A stretch of 28,405 nucleotides of DNA from a virus. Positions 18,478 to 27,141 of this stretch are shown piece by piece. The stretch covers positions 1-28,405 of the IMG/VR virus record IMGVR_UViG_3300037840_000250. The stretch is one strand, 5' to 3'. A program made the translations under genes and the position numbers. Position 1 is the stretch's first letter; each line of letters begins with the position of its first letter. Under the pieces are notes generated by a model, which ran no database searches, had not been told where the DNA came from, and worked only from the letters and a program-made list of their open reading frames with translations.

Positions 18478-20243
18478 TGAATAACTCAGTGGATTTTGAC
18501 ATTGTTGGTAGTTTCAATAATCAGCGTGTTGCTGAAATAGATTCAGAACGATCGGTTAATTGTTTTGAATACATTGATCCTCTAGCCAAGAAAAAGAAAT
18601 CCTTGGTTAATACATCTGGGATCACTGATACAGGCTTAGTTTTTCCAGGAGCAGCCAATGGTTTCAGAGCAGAATTTGTATTTGATAATATTCACTATCT
18701 TGTTATTGGTAATGCTGTTTATTCGGTAACCACCAGCAATGTAGTAGCATTTTTAGGGAATATCGGAACTATCACCGGATATGTTGGAGTGGATGCAAAC
18801 ACTTTCCAAGTCATATTCGTTGATGGTGAGCATGGTTATATATTTGATACAAATGCTCTGACTTTTACCCAAATTACTGACGATTCATTTCCAGTAAATC
18901 CATTGGATGTTTGTTATCTCGATGGATTTTTTGTTGTTACAGTTGGTGGGACGAATGGATTTGAATTATCTAGTTTTAACCAGGGCCTCGTCTGGGGACC
19001 TGCCGCAAATATGTTTACGACTAATTTTGCAGTTAATAACGAATTAACTATTGGAGCAAGTACCATTGGTGGATTGCCAGGAACTGATAATTATCAAACA
19101 GGTGTACCAGTAACTTTATCCACTACATCAGCTTTACCTTCTCCACTGGTTGCTGGAACGGTTTATTATTCAATATTTATTGATGCAACGCATATTGAAT
19201 TAGCCACCACTTATAATAATGCAATTTTAGGAATTCCTATCGTTTTAACTTCTGATGGAGTTGGTGTTCAGACTATTACCTCAGAGGGACAATTACAGGA
19301 AGGATTTATGATATCCCATCCTGGCACGATTGTTGCATGTAGAACACTTCATCGAAGATTATTTCTATTTAGCCAATTCTTTACTGAAGTTTGGGAAAAT
19401 GCCGGAATTGGAACTAATCTTCCATTCAGAAGAAATAATGCGCTGCTCATTGAATATGGTACGATAAATGCAAGTAATATCGCGGTTGGGTTTGATAAAT
19501 TATTTTTCCTTTCTCAAGATCGAGACGGTCTTGGATCAGTAATGGAAGTAATAGGAACTCAAGCTATTCCGGTCAGTAATAGGGCTTTAGACTTTCAGTT
19601 AGCTCAATATGCTCAAAATCAACAGATAGCAGATTGTCGTGGATTTTTGATTAAAGAAAATGGTTTGATATTTTATAGAATGAATTTTACTTCTGCTAAT
19701 CATACCTATGTCTATGATGTTACTTTTAGTAATCCTCTTAGTGAAGAAACAAAATATTGGCATGAAGAAGAAGTATTAAATGGTGATCGTCATCCTGCCC
19801 AGACGCATGCTTATTTCAATGGAAATAATTATGTAGGGGATTATTTATCTCCAACTCTCTATTTAATCGATAATGCTATTTACAACAATAATGGCGAATC
19901 AATTAGAAGAATGCGAGTTACTCGAGAATTTGTTCCGCCTGGATATCAAAGATTGCGTGTAGATAGATTACAAGTCGATTTACTTCAGGGTAACGTGAGT
20001 GATGATACTTTTACTGCACAACAATATATGTACATTTCTATTTCAAAGGATGGTGGACAAACATTTGGTAGCAGGATTAAAGCACCACTCGGCCATGTGG
20101 GCCAACGAAGTGCTAGAACTGTATGGAGAAAATTAGGTGTTACGCCAAGAGGACAGGGATTCTTAGCAAAATTCGAATACTTTGAACAAACACCATTTGT
20201 CATACTTGGCGCAAGTTGGTGTCCGTCAGTTTTACCGGAGTAA
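18477..20243 (+). CDS. Tail hub / packaged-DNA stabilisation protein, P22 gp10-like
   Basis: A 588-residue beta-rich protein. RVAEIDSERSVNCFEYIDPL and KKSLVNTSGI near the N-terminus, repeated V/F/I-rich blades, DRDGLGSVMEVIGTQAIPVS and IADCRGFLIKENGLIFYRMN are the landmarks of gp10-type hubs, which plug the portal after packaging. It is about 115 residues longer than P22 gp10 (472). About 80 of these lie at residues 185-265, where an inserted TLSTTSALPSPLVAGTVYYS-type domain interrupts the blades. The start overlaps the gp4-like stop by one base. Confidence 0.88.
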   Translation: MNNSVDFDIVGSFNNQRVAEIDSERSVNCFEYIDPLAKKKKSLVNTSGITDTGLVFPGAANGFRAEFVFDNIHYLVIGNAVYSVTTSNVVAFLGNIGTITGYVGVDANTFQVIFVDGEHGYIFDTNALTFTQITDDSFPVNPLDVCYLDGFFVVTVGGTNGFELSSFNQGLVWGPAANMFTTNFAVNNELTIGASTIGGLPGTDNYQTGVPVTLSTTSALPSPLVAGTVYYSIFIDATHIELATTYNNAILGIPIVLTSDGVGVQTITSEGQLQEGFMISHPGTIVACRTLHRRLFLFSQFFTEVWENAGIGTNLPFRRNNALLIEYGTINASNIAVGFDKLFFLSQDRDGLGSVMEVIGTQAIPVSNRALDFQLAQYAQNQQIADCRGFLIKENGLIFYRMNFTSANHTYVYDVTFSNPLSEETKYWHEEEVLNGDRHPAQTHAYFNGNNYVGDYLSPTLYLIDNAIYNNNGESIRRMRVTREFVPPGYQRLRVDRLQVDLLQGNVSDDTFTAQQYMYISISKDGGQTFGSRIKAPLGHVGQRSARTVWRKLGVTPRGQGFLAKFEYFEQTPFVILGASWCPSVLPE

Positions 20244-20245
20244 TT

Positions 20246-20506
20246 ATGGCTAATGATTTTGATCAACCACCTTTATACAGTCCAATTACTCGAGATGGGG
20301 ATTTAATATCTGATATTTGGATAAATTTCATGTCGACTGAATACATGAATTTGATTGGATATTTGACTCAATTTGGAATTTTGTTACCACAGGTAACAAC
20401 CGTTCAACGAGATTCTCTAAATACGATCCAAAATGGACAGATGATATATAATACAACTTTAGGAACAGCGCAGTATTTCAAAGCAGGAGCGTGGGTTTCT
20501 TTCTAA
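20246..20506 (+). CDS. Small structural protein with a tail-fibre-like motif, 86 residues
   Basis: Begins MANDFDQPPLYSPITRDGDL behind CCGGAGTAATT. The C-terminal part QRDSLNTIQNGQMIYNTTLG followed by FKAGAWVSF is the short repeat found at joints of many tail fibres (N-G-x-x-x-Y-x-T-x-x-x-x-x-x-x-x-x-G-A-W). It lies between the hub and the ejection proteins, where P22 encodes its tail needle, but it is far shorter than the needle and lacks its coiled coil. Structural role is inferred. Confidence 0.66.
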   Translation: MANDFDQPPLYSPITRDGDLISDIWINFMSTEYMNLIGYLTQFGILLPQVTTVQRDSLNTIQNGQMIYNTTLGTAQYFKAGAWVSF

Positions 20507-20526
20507 CTTCATAAGGATATGATGTT

Positions 20527-21252
20527 ATGGCAATGAGTGGAAACGATTTATATGCTAGAGCACCTAATTATGCTGGTGGTAGTATAGTTCCATTATCTAA
20601 TTTTGGTTCGACTTCTTCTAATGGAATGGGTAGTGGAAATGCTTTTAGTCCTTATGCAAGGAATGCTCTAGCAGGTGGAATTGGTTCTATCGCTAGTGGA
20701 TTATTCAATGATTCTGGCGCTCCATATAATGCAGCTATGGATCAATATCAAAAATATTACAATCAAGCGCAAAATACACAACAACCATTTTTAAATGCTG
20801 GTACGGGTGCAATTCCAAACTATCAAAACTTCTTGAGTAAAATGCAGAATCCTACTGATTTTATTAATAATATTAGTTCTCAATATAAAGAATCTCCGTA
20901 TGCACAATATCAACAACAACAGGCTCGCAGAGCAGCAGAAAACTTTGGATCCGCTAATGGATTGTCTGGAAGCACTCTTTTAATGCAACAGGCACAACAG
21001 AATGCCTCTAATATATCCAGTCAAGATATGAATAATTGGCTTCAGAATGTTCTTGGTGTTAATCAACAATATGGACAAGGTCAACAGAATTTAATTCAAG
21101 GCGGTCAAAATTCAGCTAATTCATTGACAAATTTACTATCAATGTTAGGAAATAATATGGGACAAGCTGCTTATGGGCAAGAAGCCGGAAATCAAAGTGA
21201 TTTTAGCAATATTTTAGGTGGTCTTGGATCACTTGCAGCATTCTTTTTATAG
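20527..21252 (+). CDS. DNA ejection / pilot protein (P22 gp7-like role)
   Basis: A 241-residue Q/N/G/S/A-rich protein. AAMDQYQKYYNQAQNTQQPF, DFINNISSQYKESPYAQYQQ and QDMNNWLQNVLGVNQQYGQG are landmarks of podovirus ejection proteins. An N-terminal small-residue segment (ALAGGIGSIASGLF) and a C-terminal hydrophobic end (LGGLGSLAAFFL) are typical. These proteins are packed inside the head and leave before DNA to build a channel through the cell envelope. AAGGATATGATGTT precedes the ATG; a second in-frame ATG follows two codons later. Confidence 0.8.
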   Translation: MAMSGNDLYARAPNYAGGSIVPLSNFGSTSSNGMGSGNAFSPYARNALAGGIGSIASGLFNDSGAPYNAAMDQYQKYYNQAQNTQQPFLNAGTGAIPNYQNFLSKMQNPTDFINNISSQYKESPYAQYQQQQARRAAENFGSANGLSGSTLLMQQAQQNASNISSQDMNNWLQNVLGVNQQYGQGQQNLIQGGQNSANSLTNLLSMLGNNMGQAAYGQEAGNQSDFSNILGGLGSLAAFFL

Positions 21253-21263
21253 GAGAGTAGATA

Positions 21264-22451
21264 ATGGCATTACCATTACCTAATGTTGTTCCAGAGGTAG
21301 GTCCTGGAGGAAGAATATCCAATGTAATGAATAGCATTGGACAGAACGCTAATGCTTTGACTCAAGGTCAGGCAGAAGCTAAATATGCTCCTTATACTCA
21401 GTATGCTAATGCATTATCTAAAACTGCTTATGCAAATATGCTTCCTTACCAAATTCAATCAACCATCCTATCTAATCCAGTAATATTGCAAGCCTTCAAA
21501 GATAAACCTGAAGCACTTAATGCGATGATGACCAATTTGATGGGATCTATTCCAAAAGGTAGTCAAGTTCAGGGAAATGCTAATATTCCTTCACCAGATA
21601 ATATGGGTAGTTCACAGGGTGGGTTTCTATCTATGTTAATGGATAGATTGCGTGGTGGAAATTCTCAAGCCGGAAATCAAAATGCACTTTTAAATCAACA
21701 GACACCCATGAGTGGGGTTAATTCTTCTGGTAAATCACAACCGGGATCGAATAGTGGATCGCCTCTTCTTCCATCTATGCAAGGTGGAATGAGTGGAGTA
21801 ATTGGTAATAAGACAGCACCATTTAGTACTTCTCCCTATAAGTCAGGATCATTAATAGAAGATACTTCTGGACAACCGAGATCTGTTCCTACGGAATCAA
21901 CAAAATCAGCAGCTCAGAGTTCAATCAATGCGGCTGAACGTGTCGCTCCTCAAATAGAAAAATTAGCCGATTTGGCAGCACCTTTTTTAAGTTTCCAAGG
22001 AAAAGCACAGCATCACATTCAAAGATTATTGAATTTGGCAGATCCGACTGGACAAAGAGAACTTCCAACTAAATATGCTGAATATAGATCTATCTTAAAA
22101 GCAGCTCCAGAAGCTTTGGTAAAAGCATATGGATTGAGACCAACTAATGAAACCATCGAAAGGATGCAGCAGGTTATTGAACCTTATAATGGTGAAACCA
22201 AAGAACAATATAAAGAAAGAATGGTTAGGCAATTGGAATCTATTAAACAAGAACAGATTGGAATTTCCAAAAAGAATTTGGCTGAAGGATTCCCTTTAGG
22301 TGAAGAAAGTAAGACATCATCTGGTGCAAAGAATCTAGCAAAAGGTCTTGAACTTCCAGAATTTGAATCAAAAGAGAAATTTAGAGAATGGTATGATCGC
22401 CAGCCCGAACATACAAAAAAGGCTGTTAGAATAAAATTGGGAGAAAAATAA
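21264..22451 (+). CDS. Putative second ejection / internal virion protein, 395 residues
   Basis: Rich in N, Q, G and S. The N-terminal half has YAPYTQYANALSKTAYANML, then a low-complexity stretch (about 95-215). The C-terminal half is helical (SINAAERVAPQIEKLADLAA, TKYAEYRSILKAAPEALVKA, and a charged end ESKEKFREWYDRQPEHTKKA). Composition and place between two ejection-like genes suggest an internal protein released with the genome. GGAGAGTAGATA precedes the ATG, and its stop overlaps the next start. Confidence 0.68.
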   Translation: MALPLPNVVPEVGPGGRISNVMNSIGQNANALTQGQAEAKYAPYTQYANALSKTAYANMLPYQIQSTILSNPVILQAFKDKPEALNAMMTNLMGSIPKGSQVQGNANIPSPDNMGSSQGGFLSMLMDRLRGGNSQAGNQNALLNQQTPMSGVNSSGKSQPGSNSGSPLLPSMQGGMSGVIGNKTAPFSTSPYKSGSLIEDTSGQPRSVPTESTKSAAQSSINAAERVAPQIEKLADLAAPFLSFQGKAQHHIQRLLNLADPTGQRELPTKYAEYRSILKAAPEALVKAYGLRPTNETIERMQQVIEPYNGETKEQYKERMVRQLESIKQEQIGISKKNLAEGFPLGEESKTSSGAKNLAKGLELPEFESKEKFREWYDRQPEHTKKAVRIKLGEK

Positions 22452-23644
22452 TGGCCTATAAACCCTCTCTCAATGATATTTCTGATTCTGGAGGATATAA
22501 ACCTTCATTATCAGATATAGAACAACCTCAACAAAAAATGCAGACAAAAAATCTTGCATCTGAATTTTTGAATAAAAGTCTAAATCAAATGGCTAATCCA
22601 GATTACACCCAAGCACAAAGTTTCTTACAGGGCGTAGCAAAAGGTGGTCAAAATATTGCAAAGGCATTTGGAGCTTCTCCTGATATAGATCTTACGGGGG
22701 TATTTGGGAATAAAAAAACAGATACTCAAGCGGAAAATATAGGTCAATATCTTCCTACTTTGGTAGGAGGTGCGGCTGGATTGCCTGGAATAATTGGATC
22801 GGGATTGTATGGTGCTTCACAAGCTAAACCTGGAAAGGGAATAGAAGAAGGAATTTATTCTGCTCTTGGATCACTTGGTGGAAATTTATTAGGTAAAGGG
22901 GGAAATGCGATTTCAGTTTTATTTAATAAGGCACGTGGTAAATTAGAGCCTAATGAAATAGCCAAGATTGCTCAGAATGCCCATAATTTAATGGATCAAA
23001 AATCTTCAAAGATATTCCAAGATGTTGGCAAACAAGCATATGAAAGAGGAGTAGATCAAGTACCTATTGATATGAAAGTTATTAAAGATGTTAAAAAATT
23101 ACTTCCTAAAACCAGTCAAAATAAAGAATTGATACAGAAAGCACAGTCTGGTGATTACAATTCTTTGAGAAAATTACAAAGTGATTTAGGAACTCGTGGA
23201 AGTGAAGCAAAACTATCTAAATTCTTATCCGATCGCGATAAAGGCGAAAAAATATTAGATTTAAGAAGAAAAATAAATGATACGGTTTCAAACCATTTTA
23301 AGAATACTGGTAATCAGGATTTAGCTAATTCCTTAAAAGAAGGGAACAATATCTATAAAAATATGCAGGATATTTATTATAAAGATAAACGGCTTGGAAA
23401 ACTCGTGCATCCTGAAAAACTTGAAGTTCCTAATAATATATCGGGTTTATTTTCTAAAAATTCCAAAACAATGAATAAATTTAGGGAATTACATCCAGAA
23501 ATTAAAAATTCTCTTAATCAATTAAATACTTTAAAAGATTTAAAGAAATTAGGTATAAGTGGATCATTATTAGGAAGTGGCGCTTTATTAAATCATTTTC
23601 TAGAAAAATCCAATATTCCAAATCCAATTTCTGAAACACCATAG
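22451..23644 (+). CDS. Putative third ejection / internal virion protein, 397 residues
   Basis: Starts with a twofold motif YKPSLNDISDSGGYKPSLSD (YKPSL-x-D-I repeated). Residues about 100-150 are glycine/alanine-rich and could insert in a membrane (LVGGAAGLPGIIGSGLYGAS, LGSLGGNLLGKGGN). A K-rich helical domain follows, and a hydrophobic C-terminal segment (LGISGSLLGSGALLNHFL). P22 makes three ejection proteins (gp7, gp16, gp20); this is the third such gene here. No lytic transglycosylase motif is seen. Confidence 0.68.
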   Translation: MAYKPSLNDISDSGGYKPSLSDIEQPQQKMQTKNLASEFLNKSLNQMANPDYTQAQSFLQGVAKGGQNIAKAFGASPDIDLTGVFGNKKTDTQAENIGQYLPTLVGGAAGLPGIIGSGLYGASQAKPGKGIEEGIYSALGSLGGNLLGKGGNAISVLFNKARGKLEPNEIAKIAQNAHNLMDQKSSKIFQDVGKQAYERGVDQVPIDMKVIKDVKKLLPKTSQNKELIQKAQSGDYNSLRKLQSDLGTRGSEAKLSKFLSDRDKGEKILDLRRKINDTVSNHFKNTGNQDLANSLKEGNNIYKNMQDIYYKDKRLGKLVHPEKLEVPNNISGLFSKNSKTMNKFRELHPEIKNSLNQLNTLKDLKKLGISGSLLGSGALLNHFLEKSNIPNPISETP

Positions 23645-23698
23645 TCGAATGGGTTATAAAAGAGTAAAATAATTGTAACTTTTTACAAGGATGTAAAA

Positions 23699-25348
23699 AT
23701 GGCAATCACTTATAGTCTTGCGGATAATCCAAAGTGGTACTTTGCTGATTTAACCGGCTTGCCATTAGGCGGAGGCTATTTAGCTGCTTTTAGTTCCTTA
23801 AATCCTACAATGATGAAATTGATTTATCAGGATATGTCAGGACTGTTTCGTTGGCCAACCGTTACTATTCCAAATCAAAGTACCACTCTAGGTATTCAGA
23901 TAGATGAAAATGGGACGTTAGGTCCCCTTTATTTCGCATTTGATTCCGATAATCCCAACGATAATTATTATCTAGAAGTTTATGACGCTAATGGCGTATT
24001 GCAATGGACAATCGACGATTTCTTCCCAAGTGGAGGAGGTGGTGGTGCAGTAGTCACAACAGCCATTAATATAAATAATATATTGGTAAATAACGTATTT
24101 TGGCGAAATGTTGGAAATGTAGTTGGATCTCAATTTATAGTATTAGCTCCTGGAGTAAATACAGGATTAGCATTGACTAATGCCTTATCGCCTGAAATGT
24201 ATGGGCCAGACATCGTTTTTGTTAAAAACAATAATAGTGCAACTGATTCACTTTCATTCATACCATTTGCGGCCGGCGACACACCGTTTACAAATGATGT
24301 GACGCCAACGCAATATTTGAACTATACCTGCACAGGTTCGGGTTCAAGTGAAACCTTCAAATATGTCCAAATACCCATAACTCAGAATGTTAAAAATCTT
24401 CAGAATCAGACATTGACATTCACCATTTGGGCTAGAAGTAATGTAACTCCCCATACTTTGACTTGTCAAATCAAGCAATTTTTTGGAGATGGAAGTGCAC
24501 CGTCACTTCCTTTTAATATTCCAATTCTTCCTACATTTAGCATGAATGGAACATGGCAGAAATTTACACAGACTGTGAATATTCCATCTGTTGCTGGAAA
24601 GATAATCGGTGAATGTGGAAATGACGGATTATTTTTACAAATTCAATATCCATTGGATGTAATTTGTAATATCGATATAGCAAAACCTTCTTTATTTTTG
24701 GGTGACATTGCTCCAGATGAAGATTATCAGACATTTGATTCCATCAATTCTGTTATAGATTCACCAAGAACTGGTCATAAGAAAGAATCCTATACTGCTA
24801 TCGAATATGGATGGGTTCCTCTAAATGATGGAACTATAGGATCTTCGGCATCCACGGCTACTACAAGAGCAAATATTGATACTTTTCCATTATATAATTT
24901 GATTTGGAATCATATTAGTCGGACTTTTTGTCCAGTTATTGGAGGTGCGGGTGCTAGCGCTGTTGCTGATTTTATTGCTAATAAGCCAATATCATTACCA
25001 AAATCATTAGATAGAGTAGCTGGTGCGGCCGGATTAACCTATCAATTGGGTGAATTTGAAGGAAGTGTCACTCAAACTTTGAGTATAGCAAATTTGGCAG
25101 CTCATACTCATAGTGCAACTTCTACTGATCAAACTATTATGAACTTTGGACCTTCCGATCCAAGCGAACCACCTGGTGTTGGATTTCCAAATGCAATCAT
25201 TCCGGTTTCATTTACGCATGCTATTCCAATGAATGTAACTAGCGCGGTAAATGGAATCATTTCAACAACTATCGGTTCAACTGGATCGAATACACCATTT
25301 AGTATTTTACAACCGACAACTTTTGATAACAAATTCATTAAATTATAG
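23699..25348 (+). CDS. Tail fibre with N-terminal attachment, carbohydrate-binding-like middle and collar-like C-terminus
   Basis: A 549-residue protein. Residues 1-110: MAITYSLADNPKWYFADLTG, LPLGGGYLAAFSSLNPTMMK and DNYYLEVYDANGVLQWTIDD, an N-terminal domain I know from phage tail proteins. A polyglycine linker follows (about 112-116). Residues about 120-345 are beta-rich (TLTFTIWARSNVTPHTLTCQ, WQKFTQTVNIPSVAGKIIGE), like a carbohydrate-binding jelly roll. Residues about 365-549 carry YGWVPLNDGTIGSSASTATT and LAAHTHSATST, as in phage collar domains. A receptor-binding role is inferred. A TTGTAA/TTACAA hairpin lies just before the ribosome-binding site. Confidence 0.82.
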   Translation: MAITYSLADNPKWYFADLTGLPLGGGYLAAFSSLNPTMMKLIYQDMSGLFRWPTVTIPNQSTTLGIQIDENGTLGPLYFAFDSDNPNDNYYLEVYDANGVLQWTIDDFFPSGGGGGAVVTTAININNILVNNVFWRNVGNVVGSQFIVLAPGVNTGLALTNALSPEMYGPDIVFVKNNNSATDSLSFIPFAAGDTPFTNDVTPTQYLNYTCTGSGSSETFKYVQIPITQNVKNLQNQTLTFTIWARSNVTPHTLTCQIKQFFGDGSAPSLPFNIPILPTFSMNGTWQKFTQTVNIPSVAGKIIGECGNDGLFLQIQYPLDVICNIDIAKPSLFLGDIAPDEDYQTFDSINSVIDSPRTGHKKESYTAIEYGWVPLNDGTIGSSASTATTRANIDTFPLYNLIWNHISRTFCPVIGGAGASAVADFIANKPISLPKSLDRVAGAAGLTYQLGEFEGSVTQTLSIANLAAHTHSATSTDQTIMNFGPSDPSEPPGVGFPNAIIPVSFTHAIPMNVTSAVNGIISTTIGSTGSNTPFSILQPTTFDNKFIKL

Positions 25349-25359
25349 GAGCCAATGAA

Positions 25360-25650
25360 ATGGCTACACAGCAAATACAAATAATACCTCCTCTGGATGG
25401 TAACTTAGTAACAGGACCGACAAGAATCGGATCAGTGGTTGGAAGAACATTAAATCCAACTCCAGATGTTTACTATGGCGAAAAAATGCAATGGATATAT
25501 GTTGGTACGACAGGGAATATATCTTATCAAAAGTGGGATGATACAACCCAAGTATTAGATTCATTGCAAGCAGGAATATGGCATCCAATCCTTTCATTAA
25601 AAATCAATTCAACCGGCACTACTGCCACTAACATAGTCGTAGGGAGTTAA
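25360..25650 (+). CDS. Small virion structural protein, 96 residues
   Basis: Beta-rich: YYGEKMQWIYVGTTGNISYQ, then SLQAGIWHPILSLKINSTGT and ATNIVVGS. The G-T-T-G-N-I-x-x-x-x-x-D...L-x-A-G-x-W-H-P-x-x-x-x-x-I-x-S-T-G-T-x-A-x-x-I pattern matches small phage spike-base or decoration proteins found near tail genes. GGAGCCAATGAA precedes the ATG. It sits between the tail fibre and the three spike paralogues, consistent with a connector. Confidence 0.7.
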   Translation: MATQQIQIIPPLDGNLVTGPTRIGSVVGRTLNPTPDVYYGEKMQWIYVGTTGNISYQKWDDTTQVLDSLQAGIWHPILSLKINSTGTTATNIVVGS

Positions 25651-25654
25651 TATT

Positions 25655-26056
25655 ATGAGTTTTCAAAATTACAATGTTTATGATGGTTTAACATCAGTTC
25701 GATTAGTGCAGGTCGGTAGTCAAGCAGGCACTTATTATAATGGTCCATTGAACAATGGAGTTGGTGCTACTTTCACTAGTGCTTCTAGCACATTTACTAT
25801 TGATGGATTAGTAGTACAAGTTGGAGATAGTGTTCTGTTACAAAATCAAGCTAATGCACAAAATTGCGGTATCTATATTTGTGTAGAACCTAATATCTTG
25901 CAAAGACGTCCTGATTTTCAATCTGTCGAACAGATGAGAGCAGGTCAATTTGTAACTGTTGGTGACGGTAATGCTCAGGCAGGTTCAATATACACATTGA
26001 TTAATCCATTACCATCTTTAATTGGAATTGATCCAATTAATTTTGTTAAAAGTTAA
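25655..26056 (+). CDS. Tail-spike head domain alone, paralogue 1 (133 residues)
   Basis: Consists only of the domain shared with the two following genes: QNYNVYDGLTSVRLVQVGSQ, AGTYYNGPLNNGVGATFTSA, STFTIDGLVVQVGDSVLLQN, CGIYICVEPNILQRRPDFQS, VEQMRAGQFVTVGDGNAQAG. This is the common phage tail module (A-G-T-Y-x-N-G...G-V-G-A-T-x-T...L-x-I-D-G...V-G-D-x-V-L-x-x-x-Q...N-G-I-Y). It has no C-terminal receptor domain, so it may be a truncated copy or an adaptor. GGGAGTTAATATT precedes the ATG. Confidence 0.8.
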   Translation: MSFQNYNVYDGLTSVRLVQVGSQAGTYYNGPLNNGVGATFTSASSTFTIDGLVVQVGDSVLLQNQANAQNCGIYICVEPNILQRRPDFQSVEQMRAGQFVTVGDGNAQAGSIYTLINPLPSLIGIDPINFVKS

Positions 26057-26076
26057 TTATTATTTAGGGGATTAAT

Positions 26077-27129
26077 ATGAGTATTCAGAATTATAACGTT
26101 TATGAGGGGCTTACTTCGGTACGTTTAGTATCAACTGTAAATATAGCGGGTACTTACAACAATGGGCCTTTAAATAATGGTATAGGTTCATTTCTCACTA
26201 TTAATTCCTCTACTTTCTCAGTTGATTTAAAAGAAGTAAATATTGGTGATGACTTATTATTGATTGGTCAAACTAATACAAATGAAAATGGTATTTATAC
26301 TTGTATTCAAACAGGTGGAATATATAGTTTTAGCGCTATTCAGAGACGACCCGATTTTCATGCTGTTGAACAAATGAGATCTGGACAATATATTAGTGTT
26401 GGAGATGGAACTATAAGCCAAGGTAGTATGTATTGCTTGGTTACGCCATTGCCAATTATAATTGGTGTAAGTCCAATTAATTTTGTTGGGACAAGTCCTT
26501 CAATACAAAATTTCACAATTAATACTCCAGATTTAACGCCATTAGCGGATGCAAAAGATTTTGTCGCGTTGACTGGACAAGTAACAAATTTTACGGTTCC
26601 ATTTCATTCAATAACTCCGATCGCAAATAATTATTCTCAAATCACCATAAATGGTCTGACAGAAGGATTCATTGGTGCGGATATCACCAATATAATTGGT
26701 AATGCACCATTGAATGGACAGATTTCTGGAACTACCAATTTTTTTGAAATAAGCGGCGTATTAAGTGGTCAATTATTTTTAACTGGATCATTTTTTTCTA
26801 TGGATTTGAGCAATGCCACTGTTAATGGTGATCAAATTTACGGTCAATGGATTGGGTTTCAAACTAATATAGGAACCCCAAATGATATTACAAATGTAAT
26901 AGGTCAAGTTATAGCAAATGAAACGGGTATTGCATTACAAACTTTCCAATTATTTTCTGGAGATGCAAGTTATCTATTTCAGGCTGAAGGTGCCTCTACT
27001 TATTATACAACTGCTGGGACAGGAGCAGGGCAAGCCGGTGACCCAACGCATTGTAATGCACAGGTAGTTTTAACTGTTAAAATAAATGGATCAAATATTT
27101 ATATACCTGGATTCCAAACTAATTCATAA
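26077..27129 (+). CDS. Tail-spike / receptor-binding protein, paralogue 2 (350 residues)
   Basis: Residues 1-140 repeat the head domain of paralogue 1 (QNYNVYEGLTSVRLVSTVNI, AGTYNNGPLNNGIGSFLTIN, RRPDFHAVEQMRSGQYISVG). Residues about 145-350 are a second, beta-rich domain shared with paralogue 3, containing SMDLSNATVNGDQIYGQWIG and ending GDPTHCNAQVVLTVKINGSN-IYIPGF. Two-domain layout and position at the end of the tail cluster suggest a host-binding spike tip. GGGGATTAAT precedes the ATG. Confidence 0.8.
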   Translation: MSIQNYNVYEGLTSVRLVSTVNIAGTYNNGPLNNGIGSFLTINSSTFSVDLKEVNIGDDLLLIGQTNTNENGIYTCIQTGGIYSFSAIQRRPDFHAVEQMRSGQYISVGDGTISQGSMYCLVTPLPIIIGVSPINFVGTSPSIQNFTINTPDLTPLADAKDFVALTGQVTNFTVPFHSITPIANNYSQITINGLTEGFIGADITNIIGNAPLNGQISGTTNFFEISGVLSGQLFLTGSFFSMDLSNATVNGDQIYGQWIGFQTNIGTPNDITNVIGQVIANETGIALQTFQLFSGDASYLFQAEGASTYYTTAGTGAGQAGDPTHCNAQVVLTVKINGSNIYIPGFQTNS

Positions 27130-27141
27130 AGGATTATTAAA

